The notes under the pieces: model-generated
Told to the model about the DNA's origin: nothing
Databases searched by the model: none
The model's input: only the letters and a program-made list of their open reading frames with translations
Position numbers and translations under genes: made by a program
Shown here: positions 15,736-27,442 of the stretch, piece by piece
How positions within the stretch are numbered: the first letter of the stretch is position 1
Layout: each line of letters begins with the position of its first letter
Origin: Rhododendron vialii
Lineage: Eukaryota > Streptophyta > Magnoliopsida > Ericales > Ericaceae
Direction of reading: 5' to 3'
Assembly (NCBI RefSeq): GCF_030253575.1
Contig: NC_080559.1
Coordinates: 32,979,501-33,043,500, forward strand
DNA: 64,000 bases

Positions 15736-17744
15736 TTAGTATTGTGCTTTGGAGCATTCTGATGGCATCTGTCCGTTAAATCGCTCGGTGTCTTGGCAGT
15801 AGTCGTAAATCATGTAGTTATCCCTGACCCACTTCATCTGACCCTGCTTGGCATAACTCAACTGGCTGTACACTGGGGAGGTCCGCCAGTTCGCAGCTGT
15901 TGGGGCGGCACATTGAGTAATGCTGATTGGCCCATCCCACTTACAAGCCCTTGCCCTAAAATTGGTGAATCTGGCTATTAAGGGTGCACTGTTCCAGTCA
16001 GTCCGAACAAGGCCACCTCTTGTTGCCCAGTTCTCAGCATCCCATATGCTGGCGTAAACCCTCATCCCTTGTTGGTTGGGGTAAGGAGCCCCCTCGCTTT
16101 GGTAGTTTCTGAATACTCGAATAGGCATGCTATCAACATACCACCTGTTACAATAGTAATGGTTGTGGTGTTTACATTTTACAATTGTGCAAAATTATGG
16201 AAAAAGGCAAAGATGATGTTTTATTAAGGAAAGAAATCTGGGTGTTCAGGTTTTTTGGCTCACTTACACGATTTCTGTTGGGTTCCAATGTATGGTGTAG
16301 TTGTGGAAATCAGCAGTAGGGTCAAACCATGGATAGAATTGCTGCTCTCTGTTTCCGTTTCGTTGTATATAGAGGTTTGTATGGATAATGTAAGGTTGTC
16401 CTGATAAGTTACCCAAGAACTCGAAGTCTATCTCGTCATGACTGTTCCCGGTGGAGGACATCTGCCAGCATTAGGAAAGTAGAATTAGACATTCTTATTC
16501 TGTGTTTTTATGTGTGCATATTTGCCTCAGAACGATTGCACTAACCGCCTTTGATTAGGGTCAGATTCGATCCATGTTACACGAAATCACACATATAGGG
16601 GTCAGATCTGTCAACCCTCTTTGTGAAGGGTACATGAAGTTGGCAAAAAGGACCATTTTTAGAAAAGTTTTCTATGCATTCTGTGGCGTGAAATTGTGTT
16701 TTATGTAATAGAGTGTCGCATTTTGAGCATCTAATGAGGACATTTTTTTTACTATTTTATGCCAACAATGCTACAAAATGCATAATAGATGAGTCTGTTA
16801 ACTGTAATTATATGAAGAGTTGGATGCTTCTCGCACTTGTGACCCAAGTGTGAGACTATTATACTTGATTTTATGTTGAAGATTGCATGTAACGTAGGTG
16901 TCAATAATCACGGCAGGCAACTGCCGAAGTGTTTTCGAAGTAAATTGAGAAGGAAATATCCATCTTCCGATGGAAGTTCAAATATGATAGAACTATAGCA
17001 CTTACATAATAGGCTGTGACAGTTCCGGCAGAGTTCCCAGGAACCAACTTGATTAGCATTTCAATGCTTCCAAACAGGAATGCCTTCTTTGTTTGGACAC
17101 CAGAACCTGAAAAACTCATAGCAAGAGCAGTTGCCGGTTTAGACTCTAGAGCTAAATACCCTGCCTAGTCTGAAATAGTAACTTGAATGCGCTTAAAATG
17201 AAGTAATTCCTCTATTAAAATGATCTGTTTTTAGGGGTGGTCCATATTTTTTCCGTTTATGGTTTTCCATTTTGCAGACTACTTTGATCTGTCTATTTCC
17301 ATTGTATGAGTCATTCTCAATCACTACTTTCATATTTTGATCTGTCTAATTTCTATGACACGAGACAACTGTGTCAGCATTAGTTCCTTTCACTAATATG
17401 TTCTCAACATCTTGGTATGGTGATTTGCATATGCAGTCAAAATTGTCATCGAATTCTAATTAATGAACATACTTGTGATTTGCATATGCCATCGAAATCG
17501 ACATTGAATTGTGAAGGCTTTGATATATACTCGAAAACATCAATTTAAACAGTTGTTGCTCAATGAAATTACCTGAGGTGCTATCCAAAGCAAGTTCAAG
17601 ATCGTTTCCGTTGTTCGTCATTGAAGATAGGGGAGAGACCCAGTAGAAATACATGCTCTTGGCAAAATTGGCATCTACTGATCTTGAACAAAATGCAATT
17701 GCTGAGATGAACAGAGCCAGGAACAATGCTTTTGAACTTGCCAT
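15736..17744 (-). CDS. XTH: Xyloglucan endotransglucosylase/hydrolase, complete, 4 exons
   Basis: This GH16 enzyme cuts and rejoins xyloglucan chains in the cell wall. Exons: 17573-17744, 17006-17106, 16268-16461, 15736-16144. Junctions are GT..AG, phases agree, and the sum is 876 nt or 291 residues. A signal peptide covers about 1-25. The catalytic motif [11 protein letters not shown] is at 99-109, with nucleophile E101, acid/base E105, and the family N-glycosylation sequon at N109. The C-terminal XET domain is present, with the WATRGG motif, paired cysteines, and YDYC near the end. The start is the first ATG of the frame and lies just before the hydrophobic core. A TATA-like box is at 17832-17839. 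The N-terminal segment [10 protein letters not shown] places it with XTHs that carry a xFxKSMYFxWG-type start. Transferase activity is the likelier default, but hydrolase activity cannot be excluded. Exon 1 is duplicated as a pseudogene near 26.2 kb. Confidence 0.95.
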
Positions 17745-17829
17745 TTCTACACCAATGAACAATAGGAGTACTAGTTTTTTTCCCACTCTCTGAGCTTGAA
17801 ATGTGATGCTTTTGTTCCTTGTTTTTGAC

Positions 17830-17840
17830 TGCAATATATA
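17830..17840 (-). promoter_or_regulatory. TATA-like box of XTH
   Basis: Minus strand CTATATAT lies about 90 bases upstream of the XTH ATG, leaving room for a short 5' UTR. The same element survives next to the exon-1 pseudogene near 26.4 kb. Confidence 0.45.
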
Positions 17841-17975
17841 GTTTGCATCCACTAAATATACCTTTCTGAGACAACTGTATGTTGAAAATTTTCTTTTTTG
17901 TTCCACACTGTTTCTGACCATTGCATGGTTCTTGACATTCTTACAACAGTGTTGAGAATTCGTTTTGGTTGGAAA

Positions 17976-18110
17976 TCTATATTATGAAATAGAGTGGAAT
18001 TTCTATCTAAAGTATCTAAGATTCGAATGAGAACAAACTCCTACAATCATCTGATCACTTTCTTATTAAGGTCGTAGACGCGTGATTAGGAAGTATCCAG
18101 AAAAAAGAAG
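17976..18110 (+). mobile_element. Helitron-like 5' terminus
   Basis: TCTATATTATGAAATAGAGT directly follows an A and closely matches the 5' termini at 11773 and 12039. The downstream text is shared with unit B at 26514, where the first ~25 bases of the element and adjacent promoter sequence are deleted. I could not locate the 3' end. Confidence 0.5.
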
Positions 18111-18141
18111 AAGAAGCATAATCACCGTTTACTTCAACAAA

Positions 18142-18143
<2 letters not shown>

Positions 18144-18186
<43 letters not shown>
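18144..18186. repeat. CT microsatellite
   Basis: This is an uninterrupted CT run of about 42 bases. The counterpart in unit B, near 26649-26679, is shorter, as expected from repeat slippage after duplication. Confidence 0.95.
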
Positions 18187-18190
<4 letters not shown>

Positions 18191-18690
18191 TTTTTACAAT
18201 ATGCTAATCATCATTTTATCTATCCATTGTTGACTTTCGACAAGGAAAAAGAGGAAAAAAAAAAACAAAGAAAAACCTCTCTATATCTCTCTTTCTCACT
18301 ATTCTTTGTTTCTCTTACCGTGAGTTTGAGTCACGAGTATTATACCATTAAAAGAAATTGCTTGCTTCCTGGTTACCTGTTTCATAGTTGAAGTGCGCCA
18401 GAGTGTTGCGTAATGTGCACCAATGTTGATGCCGGGCGCGTTTGCATTTACCAGAGTAAATTCATATTTGTTTTGTTGGAAAATAAAAGCTTTTATTTTA
18501 TATTGTAAAACATTGTACATCGAAACAAACGGAGTCTAGAATTACTCCACAAAGGATTATTGTGACTGCTATGTTAGGAGGGTACGAGAAATGGAAAGGG
18601 ACTAATGAGAACGTAAGCACAGCTGGGGACGCGTTTGGGGGGCGGGAAAATGGCATGCACGAGACCAATGAAATTATGAAAACTTGGTTT

Positions 18691-19044
18691 GCTTAGCTGT
18701 GATGAACTAGTTAATTGGAAATGTCAAATTTCAGGAGAAATTTTTCGGTGCCGGGTGAGTGTATCCCTCATGGTACCCATTTGGCACATTTGGGCCGTCC
18801 AGTATACTTTTGGACAGCTCGGATTGAAACCCTGTCTCTCCTTTCACTCCAACACTTTCTCTCTCATTTTTCTCTTTCCAAATCCGAGTTGTTCAAAAAC
18901 GCAATGGATGGCTCAGAGGTGCCGGGCGGGCATTACGTGGTACACACTCGGCACTGGATTTTTTTCCCGAATTTCACATATCTTTTTTTGGGATGGTTGT
19001 CACATGTGCACACCTTCTAGTTCAATTCTTTCATGAACCCATTT
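18691..19044. mobile_element. ~354-bp insertion specific to unit A
   Basis: Unit B runs straight from AACTTGGTTT into ATGGGTAC (near 27160). Unit A carries this block between those words. Its ends contain partly inverted GGTGCCGGGTGAGTG and CACACTCGGCACTGG, suggesting a MITE. Exact termini are uncertain, and deletion from B is the alternative. Confidence 0.45.
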
Positions 19045-19045
19045 A

Positions 19046-19319
19046 TGGGTACCGACCAGCATGCACCGGTGGTGCACAGATCGGCCCACGGGATCGATCC
19101 GCTTTCGGGTCCTGTACAAATGGTCTGAGTTTTTCATTAACTTTCAAATATTTTGTCGAGTTGTTTGGTGAATATATAATAAGCTCAATTGGATAACCAC
19201 AAGTGTTTGATTTAATGAACCAATTTTTCATTCAGAATACAGAATTTTTGGATCATTTGTGCGGGATATGGAAATGAGTCCCGCCTGTGCACCATTGATG
19301 CATGTTTGGTTGGTATGCA
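19046..19319. mobile_element. MITE with ~35-bp imperfect inverted ends, copy A
   Basis: The left end TGGGTACCGACCAGCATGCA and the right end GCATGTTTGGTTGGTATGCA are imperfect inverted repeats with TA on both sides. Both arms contain the palindromic word GGTGCAC. The element is also present in unit B, so it inserted before the duplication. Confidence 0.55.
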
Positions 19320-20187
19320 TAGAATTATTCTTCTTTCATGGTGTGGGAGCGCCTCATGTATGTGGGCTGTTATATGATTGTCTTGTCCTTTGGGTTGTAT
19401 TTGAACTTTGAATCATGAACTTGCGAAAAGAATATACATCATCAAGTGAAAATAGGGAAATTAAACAAGTGAATTTAGCCTTTTTCACTTTACTGTACCA
19501 TCATCTAGTGTTTTCCCTAATGAATTTTTTGTTCCCTTGATGATATCTTTCACAAATTCATAGTCCAAAGTCATACTATCATTCAACGGTAGGTGTATTA
19601 CTAGTAGTGACTTCATACATTTTGGTGAAGGTGGTTGGTTATGAAGGAATGAAATTTCTTGAAAAGTAATACTACCTTTTCAAAGGGTCAAAGCAGCATG
19701 TGGCGGTGCTTCCGGACTATCGCAAATATTTACTCATTTCCGAAGCACCAATAAAAAATGATCTGGATCAGTCTATAAACTAAATATTTTTCTGGGCATG
19801 TAGTATTGTAGTAGCTAACTTATCAGCAATGAATCCATGCCCACAACCACAACATTTGTAAGAAATTAAGAACATCAGAAGGACATCTTCAGTTTTTCCT
19901 TTGGGCTGTTGGTGTATTTGGATTAATCGTAATCGGAGACGTTTTAATTCCAGTTGCAACCAAAATTTCCCTTTGATGCTGTAGGGATTAAATACCCCAT
20001 AACCTTTTATGTTTAGTTGTTTATGAATTCCTCTTTTTGCCAAAAATAAAGAAAAGAAAAGAAAAGAGCGCAACAAAGACAACAACAAACTTGTACGTAA
20101 TTTGCAAGTTGTAAACAAACAAATCAATCTTGCTGTTCAAAAAAAAAACAAGAAACAAATCAATATTGTGATCAGCTCAAATTTTCT
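19320..20187. other. Spacer downstream of glyoxal oxidase A
   Basis: Duplicated non-coding sequence shared with 27443-28143. The last 100-200 bases beside the stop codon are probably 3' UTR of the oxidase. Confidence 0.4.
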
Positions 20188-23100
20188 CTACTCATTTATC
20201 TGGATCCACATTCCGCGACTCGGAACTCCACGGTGCACGACATAGAGAATGTAATACCCCGGCGGAGCAAGCTTTCCGGAGGCCGGTGCCACCGCGGTGA
20301 TCACGCCGTTCACGTAACTAACTGGCTCCAAGACAAGCATCCTCTGGTTCTGGGAGTAGCCGTGGGTTGTGAATGGTGGGTGCAACATGGTCAACTTCAA
20401 ATCCTCTGCCCCGGCGGCATCTTCGAGATCGATTTCGACCCTGAATTGCCCTCCGTAGGCCAATATCTTGTCCGAAGTACCTGTTGGAAAAATTTTGCCA
20501 AAACAAAATCATTCAACTCGACCGTCAAAAATTTTCTGGTTTTTATATTTTTGTCTAAAAAATGCTGAATGGAATCCAACTATCTAAATGTGTTTTGTAT
20601 GTTTCAGATTTATGACCATCTCTCTCCCCTCATCTGACTACTCTCTCTTTTTCTTTCAGAAATTAATTTGAACCATCTAAAACATGTTTGGATAGCTGGA
20701 ATAGCCGACGGGTGGTAACCGCCAGGTACCCAATTAAAAACTTCCAATTTATGCAAATTCTTTTGAAATTATATTATCATTACCTTCTGCAATGGTAGGC
20801 CTGTGGGTGTCCAAAAGGGGATCCAAGTAGGGCGGCGAGAACTTCTCGACCCTCAACTCCGTCGGATGCTTGACCCTACCCCCGAGGGCCCCGACCTTAA
20901 ATACATATCTGTCATTCATGTTACTCCCGGCCACCAGAACCGTCCCGTCGGCCAGCACGGCCGATGACGAGTGGTACATTCGCGCGATGTTCGTCGGCGC
21001 CAAGCTCTTAAACCTGTGCGTGGGGTGCAAGTCAGGGCTGTAAAGCACCGGCGTATAGTTGGGGTTCTCCCCAATCCACCACCCCGAAACGCCTTCCATG
21101 GCGCCGTTCAGAATGAGCGCTTGCGCCGTGGGGAGCAAAAGCAAGTCTCCCATCACTCTTCGCGAAGGCATGTTTTCCATCGCCCAGTTTGCGTCGGGAT
21201 TCATCGGGGATATCCGGCCGCAGTCCGTCAGCGCCGGCAATAAAACGGCCCCCACCTTCCTCTCGGCCGCTTCCGCTGCTTCCGGCTTTGCGCCGCCACA
21301 GACGATCACCTCCGCCTGCAAATAGAATCATTTTGGCTGAGTTTAGCACATGCTATATATATGAATACGAGAATAATTTTCAAATTTGAACATATGGAAC
21401 ATCTCACCACACAAACAACCAATTTTGGTCTTTGGGTTGTTATGCGGCTCTCGTTTTTTGTTGGAGTGTCTTGGTTGACATCTTGCATTTTTTTTTTGGG
21501 GTGTGGTTCTCGGGTGGCGTATGCTGCTGTGCCCGAAAACCTTTTAAATTTTGTATTCCTTTTCAAAGATTTATACTCTTTCTTTTTGCTTGTAAAAAAA
21601 TATTAATTTATAACATCTCAAAATAAAATACTTCATAGACTAAGTCTAATCATTACGGAGAAAAAAGGTTAGTATTTTTTTTTGAATACTTTTTTTCTTT
21701 ATCAATTTTTTTTGAGCTGTTTGCCATTATTTTTCACCTTTTCCATTCAGGGGAGTGTTATATGGATCAAAGTCTAAAATTACAAAGAATTTTTTTAAAT
21801 CCGGATTGTTTAAACCATTTTTTTGGACGTGCGCGATTGGGCTCCGTAAAAAACTTATTATAAAATCTCAGTAAATAAGTAAGTTTTTCCCCGAGAGAAT
21901 TTTTTTAAAATCTGAATCATCCAAAACATTTTTGGACGCGTGCGATTGTACTCCGTAAAAACTTATTTACGGAACCTCGGTAAATAAGTTTTTCTGTTGC
22001 TTTAATCTCCAACAGGTACGATATCATCATAAACTAACTATATACATATATACCTGCACAGGGGCGCCGTCATTGGAGATCTTCAAGGGGAGGAGGGCGG
22101 ACGTGCCGGAGGCGGGGTAGTTCCGGGAGCCGCCGGGCATTCGGGGGAGTTCACGGACGACAGTGTCGGTCTTGGTGTCGATGATGACGGAGCGACGGTT
22201 GGCGAAGAGGAAAATGGTGCCGTCGGGCAGGAGGTGGACGAAAGGGTAGAGGTTGTTTTCGTATATGTCTGTGGTGCCTACTCCATCGATACTGGCGCCG
22301 AGGAATGTCAGGTTCACCCTTCTCGGAGTGAAGGTGAGGGAGTTGATCGGCAGGTATTCGTAGGTGAATTCGCGGCGGCCGCCGAATATGATGAAACTGC
22401 CGTCCTCTAGTTTCTCTTGGCTCGCGTACCTGCGCGCAGTGGGTTTCACAGCCATGCATGATCAGATATTAAAAACTAGTACGTACTAATTTCTTCCGGA
22501 GAAATACAGGGAGAAATATATACTTTTCTGAAATTTTTGTAAGGAATTTTTTACCGGAACAAGATCGATTTAATTTTTTTGTATTTTTTTAAAAGCTTAG
22601 GTTTGTAAACCGAATATTTAGTTAGGGAGGGGAGTATAAGGAATCTTTTACTAGAATGAGAGCAATTAGGAGAAACATTTTACTAGAATGAAAGCAATGC
22701 TAGGGTGAGAGACGAAAGTGCATAAATTAATGTAAACATAAACCGTCCGATACACATGGATTTCACAAAGAATTTAGGATCAACACGCATCGAACGGTGC
22801 CGGAATCATATGTGTCCAAATTTGTTTATTTTTGCAATTTTACTAGAATCATAAAGTTCTTCCACGAAAATAAGACTCATATGTCGAACAAAGAATACCG
22901 GTACCTCTTTTTGTGTTTTCGTTTTTTAACCTTTTTTTTTTTTTGAACGGCATTTTAACCAGAAAGTTTATAAAGAAATCATTCGCGAATATATACCATC
23001 TAGCGCCGGCAAGTGCCTTCTCGCGATCCTGAAAGTCGCAGCCTTTGCACGGGTTGAGGATTCTAACAGAGCGATTTCCTTCGTCAGCCCCGCCGGTGCT

Positions 23101-24256
23101 CATTAGGCTTCCGTCGACCGTGAGACCTCCCGACGAGCACCATGTATTTGATATAACCTGACAACAAAAATTTCAAAATTTAGCATACACATAATAGGGC
23201 AAACAAGAGGGACATGAAGCAAAAGGAAGAGGACACAACGGAATGAAGAATTTCCCGATCGAAGGCAAAAATATTTTAATGTTGTGTTCTTACAGGATTA
23301 TAATCGCTAAATTGGAAATTTTCTTCTAAATGATCATCTTCCATACGTTCAAAAGCCCAAGATCTATATAGAATCATGCGTGGTTCGGTTCCTTTCATCC
23401 AAAATCCAAAGAGTACCCTTTTGGTTGTATCATGTATTTTGAAAATTCCACGAGTTTTCTGCACATGTTTACATTGTAAATCGATTTTCTTTTCGCAAAA
23501 GGTACAGACAGTATTTTTCTTTTATCAACAATTTTTTTAATAGATCTTTAAAAAAGATTAGAAAGATTTAACGGATATACGAAATTTTGTATAAACAACA
23601 GTATTGATGAGCTTTTGATTGCCAATTTGAATAATTGAATGGATATATGAAATTTGGGATATACTTTTTAATTTTTGGAGAAATTACGCGTATGACATAT
23701 GTACATGCAGGGTTTATATGCATGTAGATTGTGTTTCTGCATGGATTTGTGGTGTTCACGTAAATGCATGGTTTATTAGGGCAAATGTACGATGCTACAC
23801 CTTAAGGGGCCGGACTTCGGCAGTCTCAACGTCATACTCCACGGCATGGGCCCAACAATCGACTTGACCCGGCCTATCGGGTATGGGTCGACAATTTCCG
23901 GCGGGCTGCAATTGAATATTTGATGGACCGAGGTTCGATGAGTCGTACATGATAGCCTTGTTGGTTGGCAACAATTGAATTTGCATGCTTGACACACCCG
24001 AGTTCGGACTATGTATCTTCCACTCACCCAAATAGTTAGTCTGAAAATCCGGTTTTGCAACCCCAGTGTTCCCATTGGCAACCTGTTTCTTGGTAGCGGC
24101 GATGTCATCGTCTGCGTCTGTTCCTCCGTCATTGGTGATGCCTTGATCGGCCGTTCCACCGGCATTATCTAAGAATTGACTGAGAAGGGGAGGAAACGCA
24201 GAACCTGAAACAAACAGGAGAGAGAGAAAGAAGAGGGATTTGAGCGAGATCGCCAT
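20188..24256 (-). CDS. GLOX: Glyoxal oxidase A (galactose oxidase-like copper radical oxidase), 5 exons
   Basis: This secreted copper radical oxidase oxidises aldehydes and releases hydrogen peroxide in the wall. Exons: 23801-24256, 22997-23157, 22054-22429, 20784-21315, 20188-20480. The sum is 1818 nt or 605 residues, with all phases consistent. A signal peptide covers about 1-20. An Asp/Gly/Thr-rich linker of about 47 residues follows. The beta-propeller then carries WCSSG with Cys159 and the TYEY motif with Tyr229, the expected thioether-linked pair. The axial Tyr445 and copper His446 are in ARMYHSSS, and the last copper ligand His548 is in FTTHGYSQ. Assignment of these ligands follows fungal glyoxal oxidase. 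The C-terminal domain of unknown function (DUF1929) ends the protein. The TATA box lies about 85 bases upstream of the ATG. The gene appears intact. It is paralogous to 28144-32318. The physiological substrate cannot be told from sequence. Confidence 0.95.
21788..21996. repeat. Two ~105-bp direct repeats in oxidase A intron 3
   Basis: Two diverged units each contain TTTTTGGACG, GCGATTG and CTCCGTAAAAA, then a second partly inverted TTATTTACGG. Unit B keeps a single truncated copy near 29565-29630. Intron expansion or loss therefore happened after the segmental duplication. Confidence 0.6.
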
Positions 24257-24336
24257 CGAAGAAATCCCAATTTCTTCAGATGGGTCTCGCTCTTTGGAGC
24301 TGAATTTGTACGTTTTCCTTTTGATTCTTTGCCTCT

Positions 24337-24345
24337 CCTTTTATA
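24337..24345 (-). promoter_or_regulatory. TATA box of glyoxal oxidase A
   Basis: Minus strand TATAAAAGG lies about 85 bases upstream of the ATG. It is conserved as CTATAAAAGG in front of copy B. Confidence 0.65.
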
Positions 24346-24998
24346 ATTGAAGATGCTTATTTTGAGGGATGGCAAAAAAGCCAAAAATAGTATAAAAAAA
24401 AAGTCTGATTGGCCAACATTCTACAAATTTTGCGTATTACCTAGTACTGGGCTCAAATTTTGGCCAAGAAAAGAAACCCGGATTATTTTTTTTATGCCCG
24501 GAGAAAACAAGTAGAATATCAAATTTGCCATCACACATATATTGTACCTTACGCTTCCGTGGTGGCATTGTTGCAATTTTGGCGCAAACAAAGGGCTAGC
24601 TAGCATTGAAGTGTGTGTGTGGACGTAACAATAATGTAGCTAGCTAGCGGACAGGAAATACTCTTGGACTCGTCAACTCTGTTATTTCCAAGGCAGGCAA
24701 CTGCCGAAGTGTTTTATATTAGAAGTATAAGTAAAATTGAGAAGGAAATATATCCACCTTCCGACTACTTCGATCTGTCTATTTCTCCATAATAATAATG
24801 AGTCATTTCTCAATCACTACTTTCACATTTTGATATGTCTAATTTCTATGACACGAGACGACTGCGCCAGCATTAGTATGTCTTTCACTTAGGGATGTTA
24901 AATGGACGGATTTGGATGGATAAGTTGTATATGGGTTGGATTTTTAATGGGTTATGACTCATTTAGAACCCAATTATTTATGGGGAAAATAACGGGCA

Positions 24999-25096
24999 AG
25001 GACGTGTTTGATAATTAATACCCTCCAAGAACATTTTCAGCATTAACAAATATTCTTAACATATCCTTGGTGGGTATTAATTATCAAAACACGTCC
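24999..25096. repeat. Foldback nested in the hAT element
   Basis: The two ~32-base arms (24999-25030 and 25064-25096) are near-perfect inverted complements, sharing ACGTGTTTTGATAATTAATA allowing one T indel. The loop is about 33 bases. This may be a miniature element that inserted into the hAT element. Confidence 0.7.
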
Positions 25097-25196
25097 TGGG
25101 CAGTCATTTTCCCTTATTTATGAGTTCAGTTACTCATACCCGATTCGACCATTAACCCAATTACATATAAATTAAAATTTAAGATGATTAAAATAC

Positions 25197-25305
25197 GCAT
25201 GTACACTAAAGTGACCATATAACCCATGTACATTAAAATGACTAGAATACCAATGTACACTAAAATGACTATATTACCCCAGCACATTAAAATGACGAAA
25301 ATTCC
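25197..25305. repeat. Four-copy ~28-bp tandem repeat
   Basis: The word GTACAYTAAAATGAC, with small changes, recurs four times at 26-29 base spacing inside the hAT element. A short open frame crosses it, but only because of the repeat. Confidence 0.7.
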
Positions 25306-26149
25306 AATCTGGTGTTACTGGTCAGTCACAATCACCACAACAAATCATCCGAGCCCAGCACATCTCATCCACAACAAAATTGGTCTAAAATATGATCAAA
25401 TTAAGCTATAATCTTTGTTTTTTGACAAGTAATATTAATTAATCTACAGTCTTGTTTAGTTTAATCTTTCGAATACACACCGAGATCATCAATTGCAACT
25501 GCCACACTAGAGTCATTGCCATGAATTTGGGTGTGGGTGATGGCCAGGGGAGTTTGTTTCCCAAAATCAAAAATAATATTAACTAGAGTTGGAATTTATA
25601 TTTTAACGATACACACACTGACACACACACATTAATTTTTTAAATATGAGAGATAGAGAGACAGTGAGAATATTTTTGGAGGAATTAATTTAAGCGGGAT
25701 CAGTTTAATTGTGGAGTTTCCAATTTGGGCGGCTTATAAAATTTTTGGGTGAGAGAGAGGGGAAAAAAGGGAAAAAGTGCAAAAGTGATTTGTCATGTCT
25801 ATTAGGTCATTTAAATTGACTCAATTGAGATCCAATTAAAACTGAATTCATAAATGTGTTAGATGGGTTGGACCTATTCTAACCCAATTAATAAATGAGT
25901 TGGGTTGTGTTTATTTTTTAGTGGGTGGGTTTGGATTGATTAATGAGTTTGGGTTCAATTTTTCACCCCTAGTTTTACTGATGTGTTCTCGACATCTTGG
26001 TATGGTGATTTGCATATGCAGTCAAAATTGTCATCGAATTCTAATGAACATACTTGTGATTTGCATATGCATGCCATCAAAATCGACATTGAATTGTGAA
26101 AGCTTTGATATATACACGAAAACATCAATTTAAACCGGTTTGTTGCTCA

Positions 26150-26332
26150 ATGAAATCACCTGAGGTGCTATATCCAAAGCAAGTTCAAGATCGTTTCCGT
26201 TGTTCGTCATTGAAGATAGGGGAGAGACCCAATATAAATACACGCTCTTGGCAAAATTGGCACCTACTGATCTTGAACAAAATGCAATTGCTGAGATGAA
26301 CAGAGCCAGGAACAATGCTTTTTGAACTTGCC
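26150..26332 (-). pseudogene. XTH exon-1 pseudogene
   Basis: This is the duplicate of XTH exon 1 (17573-17744). Residues after the signal peptide read [20 protein letters not shown], nearly identical to the parent. One extra T in the signal-peptide codons (a T6 run near 26320) shifts the frame away from the ATG. Exon 2 was removed by a ~300-bp deletion (sequence jumps from CCTTCCGA to CTACTTCGATC near 24765). Exons 3 and 4 lie outside the duplicated unit. The copy therefore has no catalytic motif and cannot make an XTH. Confidence 0.9.
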
Positions 26333-26645
26333 ATTTCTACACCAATGAACAACAGGAGTACTAGGTTTTTTCCCAACTCTCTGAGCTTGAAATGTGATGC
26401 TTTTGTTCCTTGTTTTTGACTGCAATATATAGTTAGCATCCACTAAAAATATAGCTTTCTGAGACAACTGTATGTTGATTTTTGTTTTTGTTCCACAGTA
26501 CTGTTTCTGACCATTTCTAAAGTATCTAAGATACGAATGAGAATAACTCCTACAATCGTCTAATCACTTTTTTATTAAGGTCGTAGAAGCGTGATTAAGA
26601 AGTATCTGAAAAAATATATACATAATCACCTTTTACTTCGAAAAA

Positions 26646-26648
<3 letters not shown>

Positions 26649-26680
<32 letters not shown>
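26649..26680. repeat. CT microsatellite, copy B
   Basis: Shorter counterpart of the CT run at 18144-18186 in the duplicated unit. Confidence 0.9.
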
Positions 26681-26682
<2 letters not shown>

Positions 26683-27163
26683 TTTTTACAATATCCTAAT
26701 CATCATTTTATCGATCTATTCATTGTTGACTTTCGACGAGGAAAAAAAAACAAAGAAAAACCTCTCTATATCTCTCTTTCTCACTATTCTTTGTTTCTTT
26801 TAATCTCTTACCGTGACTCAAAGTCACGAGAATTAGTCCGTTAAAAAGTAATTGCTTGCTTACTAGTACCTGTTTCATAGTTGAAGTACGCTAGAGTATT
26901 GTGTGATGTGCACCAACTGCTGGACGCATTTGCATTTACCGGAGTAAATTTATAAGTATTTGTTTCGTTGGAAAATAAAAGCTTATGTTTTGTCATAAGG
27001 TTATTGTGATGAATGCTATGTTAGGAGGGTACGAGAAATGGAAAGGGACTCTGAAGCACAGCAGGGACGCGTTTGGGGGTGGGGGGTGTGGGGTGTGTGT
27101 GTGTGTGTGTGGTGGTGGGCGCGGGAAAAGGGCATGCACGAGACCAATGAAAAACTTGGTTTA

Positions 27164-27442
27164 TGGGTACAGACCAGCATGTACCGATGGTGCACAGATC
27201 AGCTCGTGTGGCTCACTTTTTGAGTCCTGCACAAATGGTCTGAGTCTTTCATTAACTTTAAAATAATTTTTTTGAGTTGTTTAGTGAATATATAATAAGC
27301 TCAATTGGATAACTGCAAGTGCTTGATCCAATGAATTAATTTTTCATTTAGAATACATGATTTTTGGATAAATTGTGCGGGATCCAGAAGTGAGCCCCGA
27401 CGCCGATCTGTGCACAATCGGTGCATGTTTGGTCGGTATGCA
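27164..27442. mobile_element. MITE with imperfect inverted ends, copy B
   Basis: Duplicate of the element at 19046-19319, with TGGGTACAGACCAGCATGTA at the left and GCATGTTTGGTCGGTATGCA at the right. The changes are largely independent of copy A. Confidence 0.5.

Larger units (their letters stand above)
16912..24685. repeat. Tandem segmental duplication, unit A
   Basis: The left limit is near 16912 in the XTH intron between exons 2 and 3 (GGCAGGCAACTGCCGAAGTG). The right limit is just after GGACTCGTCA near 24685, upstream of glyoxal oxidase A. The same ordered markers recur in unit B: XTH exon 1, Helitron-derived sequence, CT repeat, MITE, oxidase, TATA region. Confidence 0.85.
24882..25979. 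mobile_element. hAT-like non-autonomous element (24890-25971)
   Basis: The ends TAGGGATG and CACCCCTA are inverted repeats. They are flanked by imperfect 8-bp duplications ctttcact and gttttact. Unit A has the empty site near 17385. No transposase frame is present. The interior contains a foldback (24999-25096) and a four-copy tandem repeat (25197-25305). Confidence 0.75.

Noticed and set aside
26591-26803. 70-codon frame with SLSLSLSL
   Set aside because: Produced by the CT microsatellite in the duplicated unit.
26985-27266. 93-codon frame with CVCVCGGG
   Set aside because: Produced by a GT microsatellite next to a MITE. There is no counterpart frame in the sister unit.
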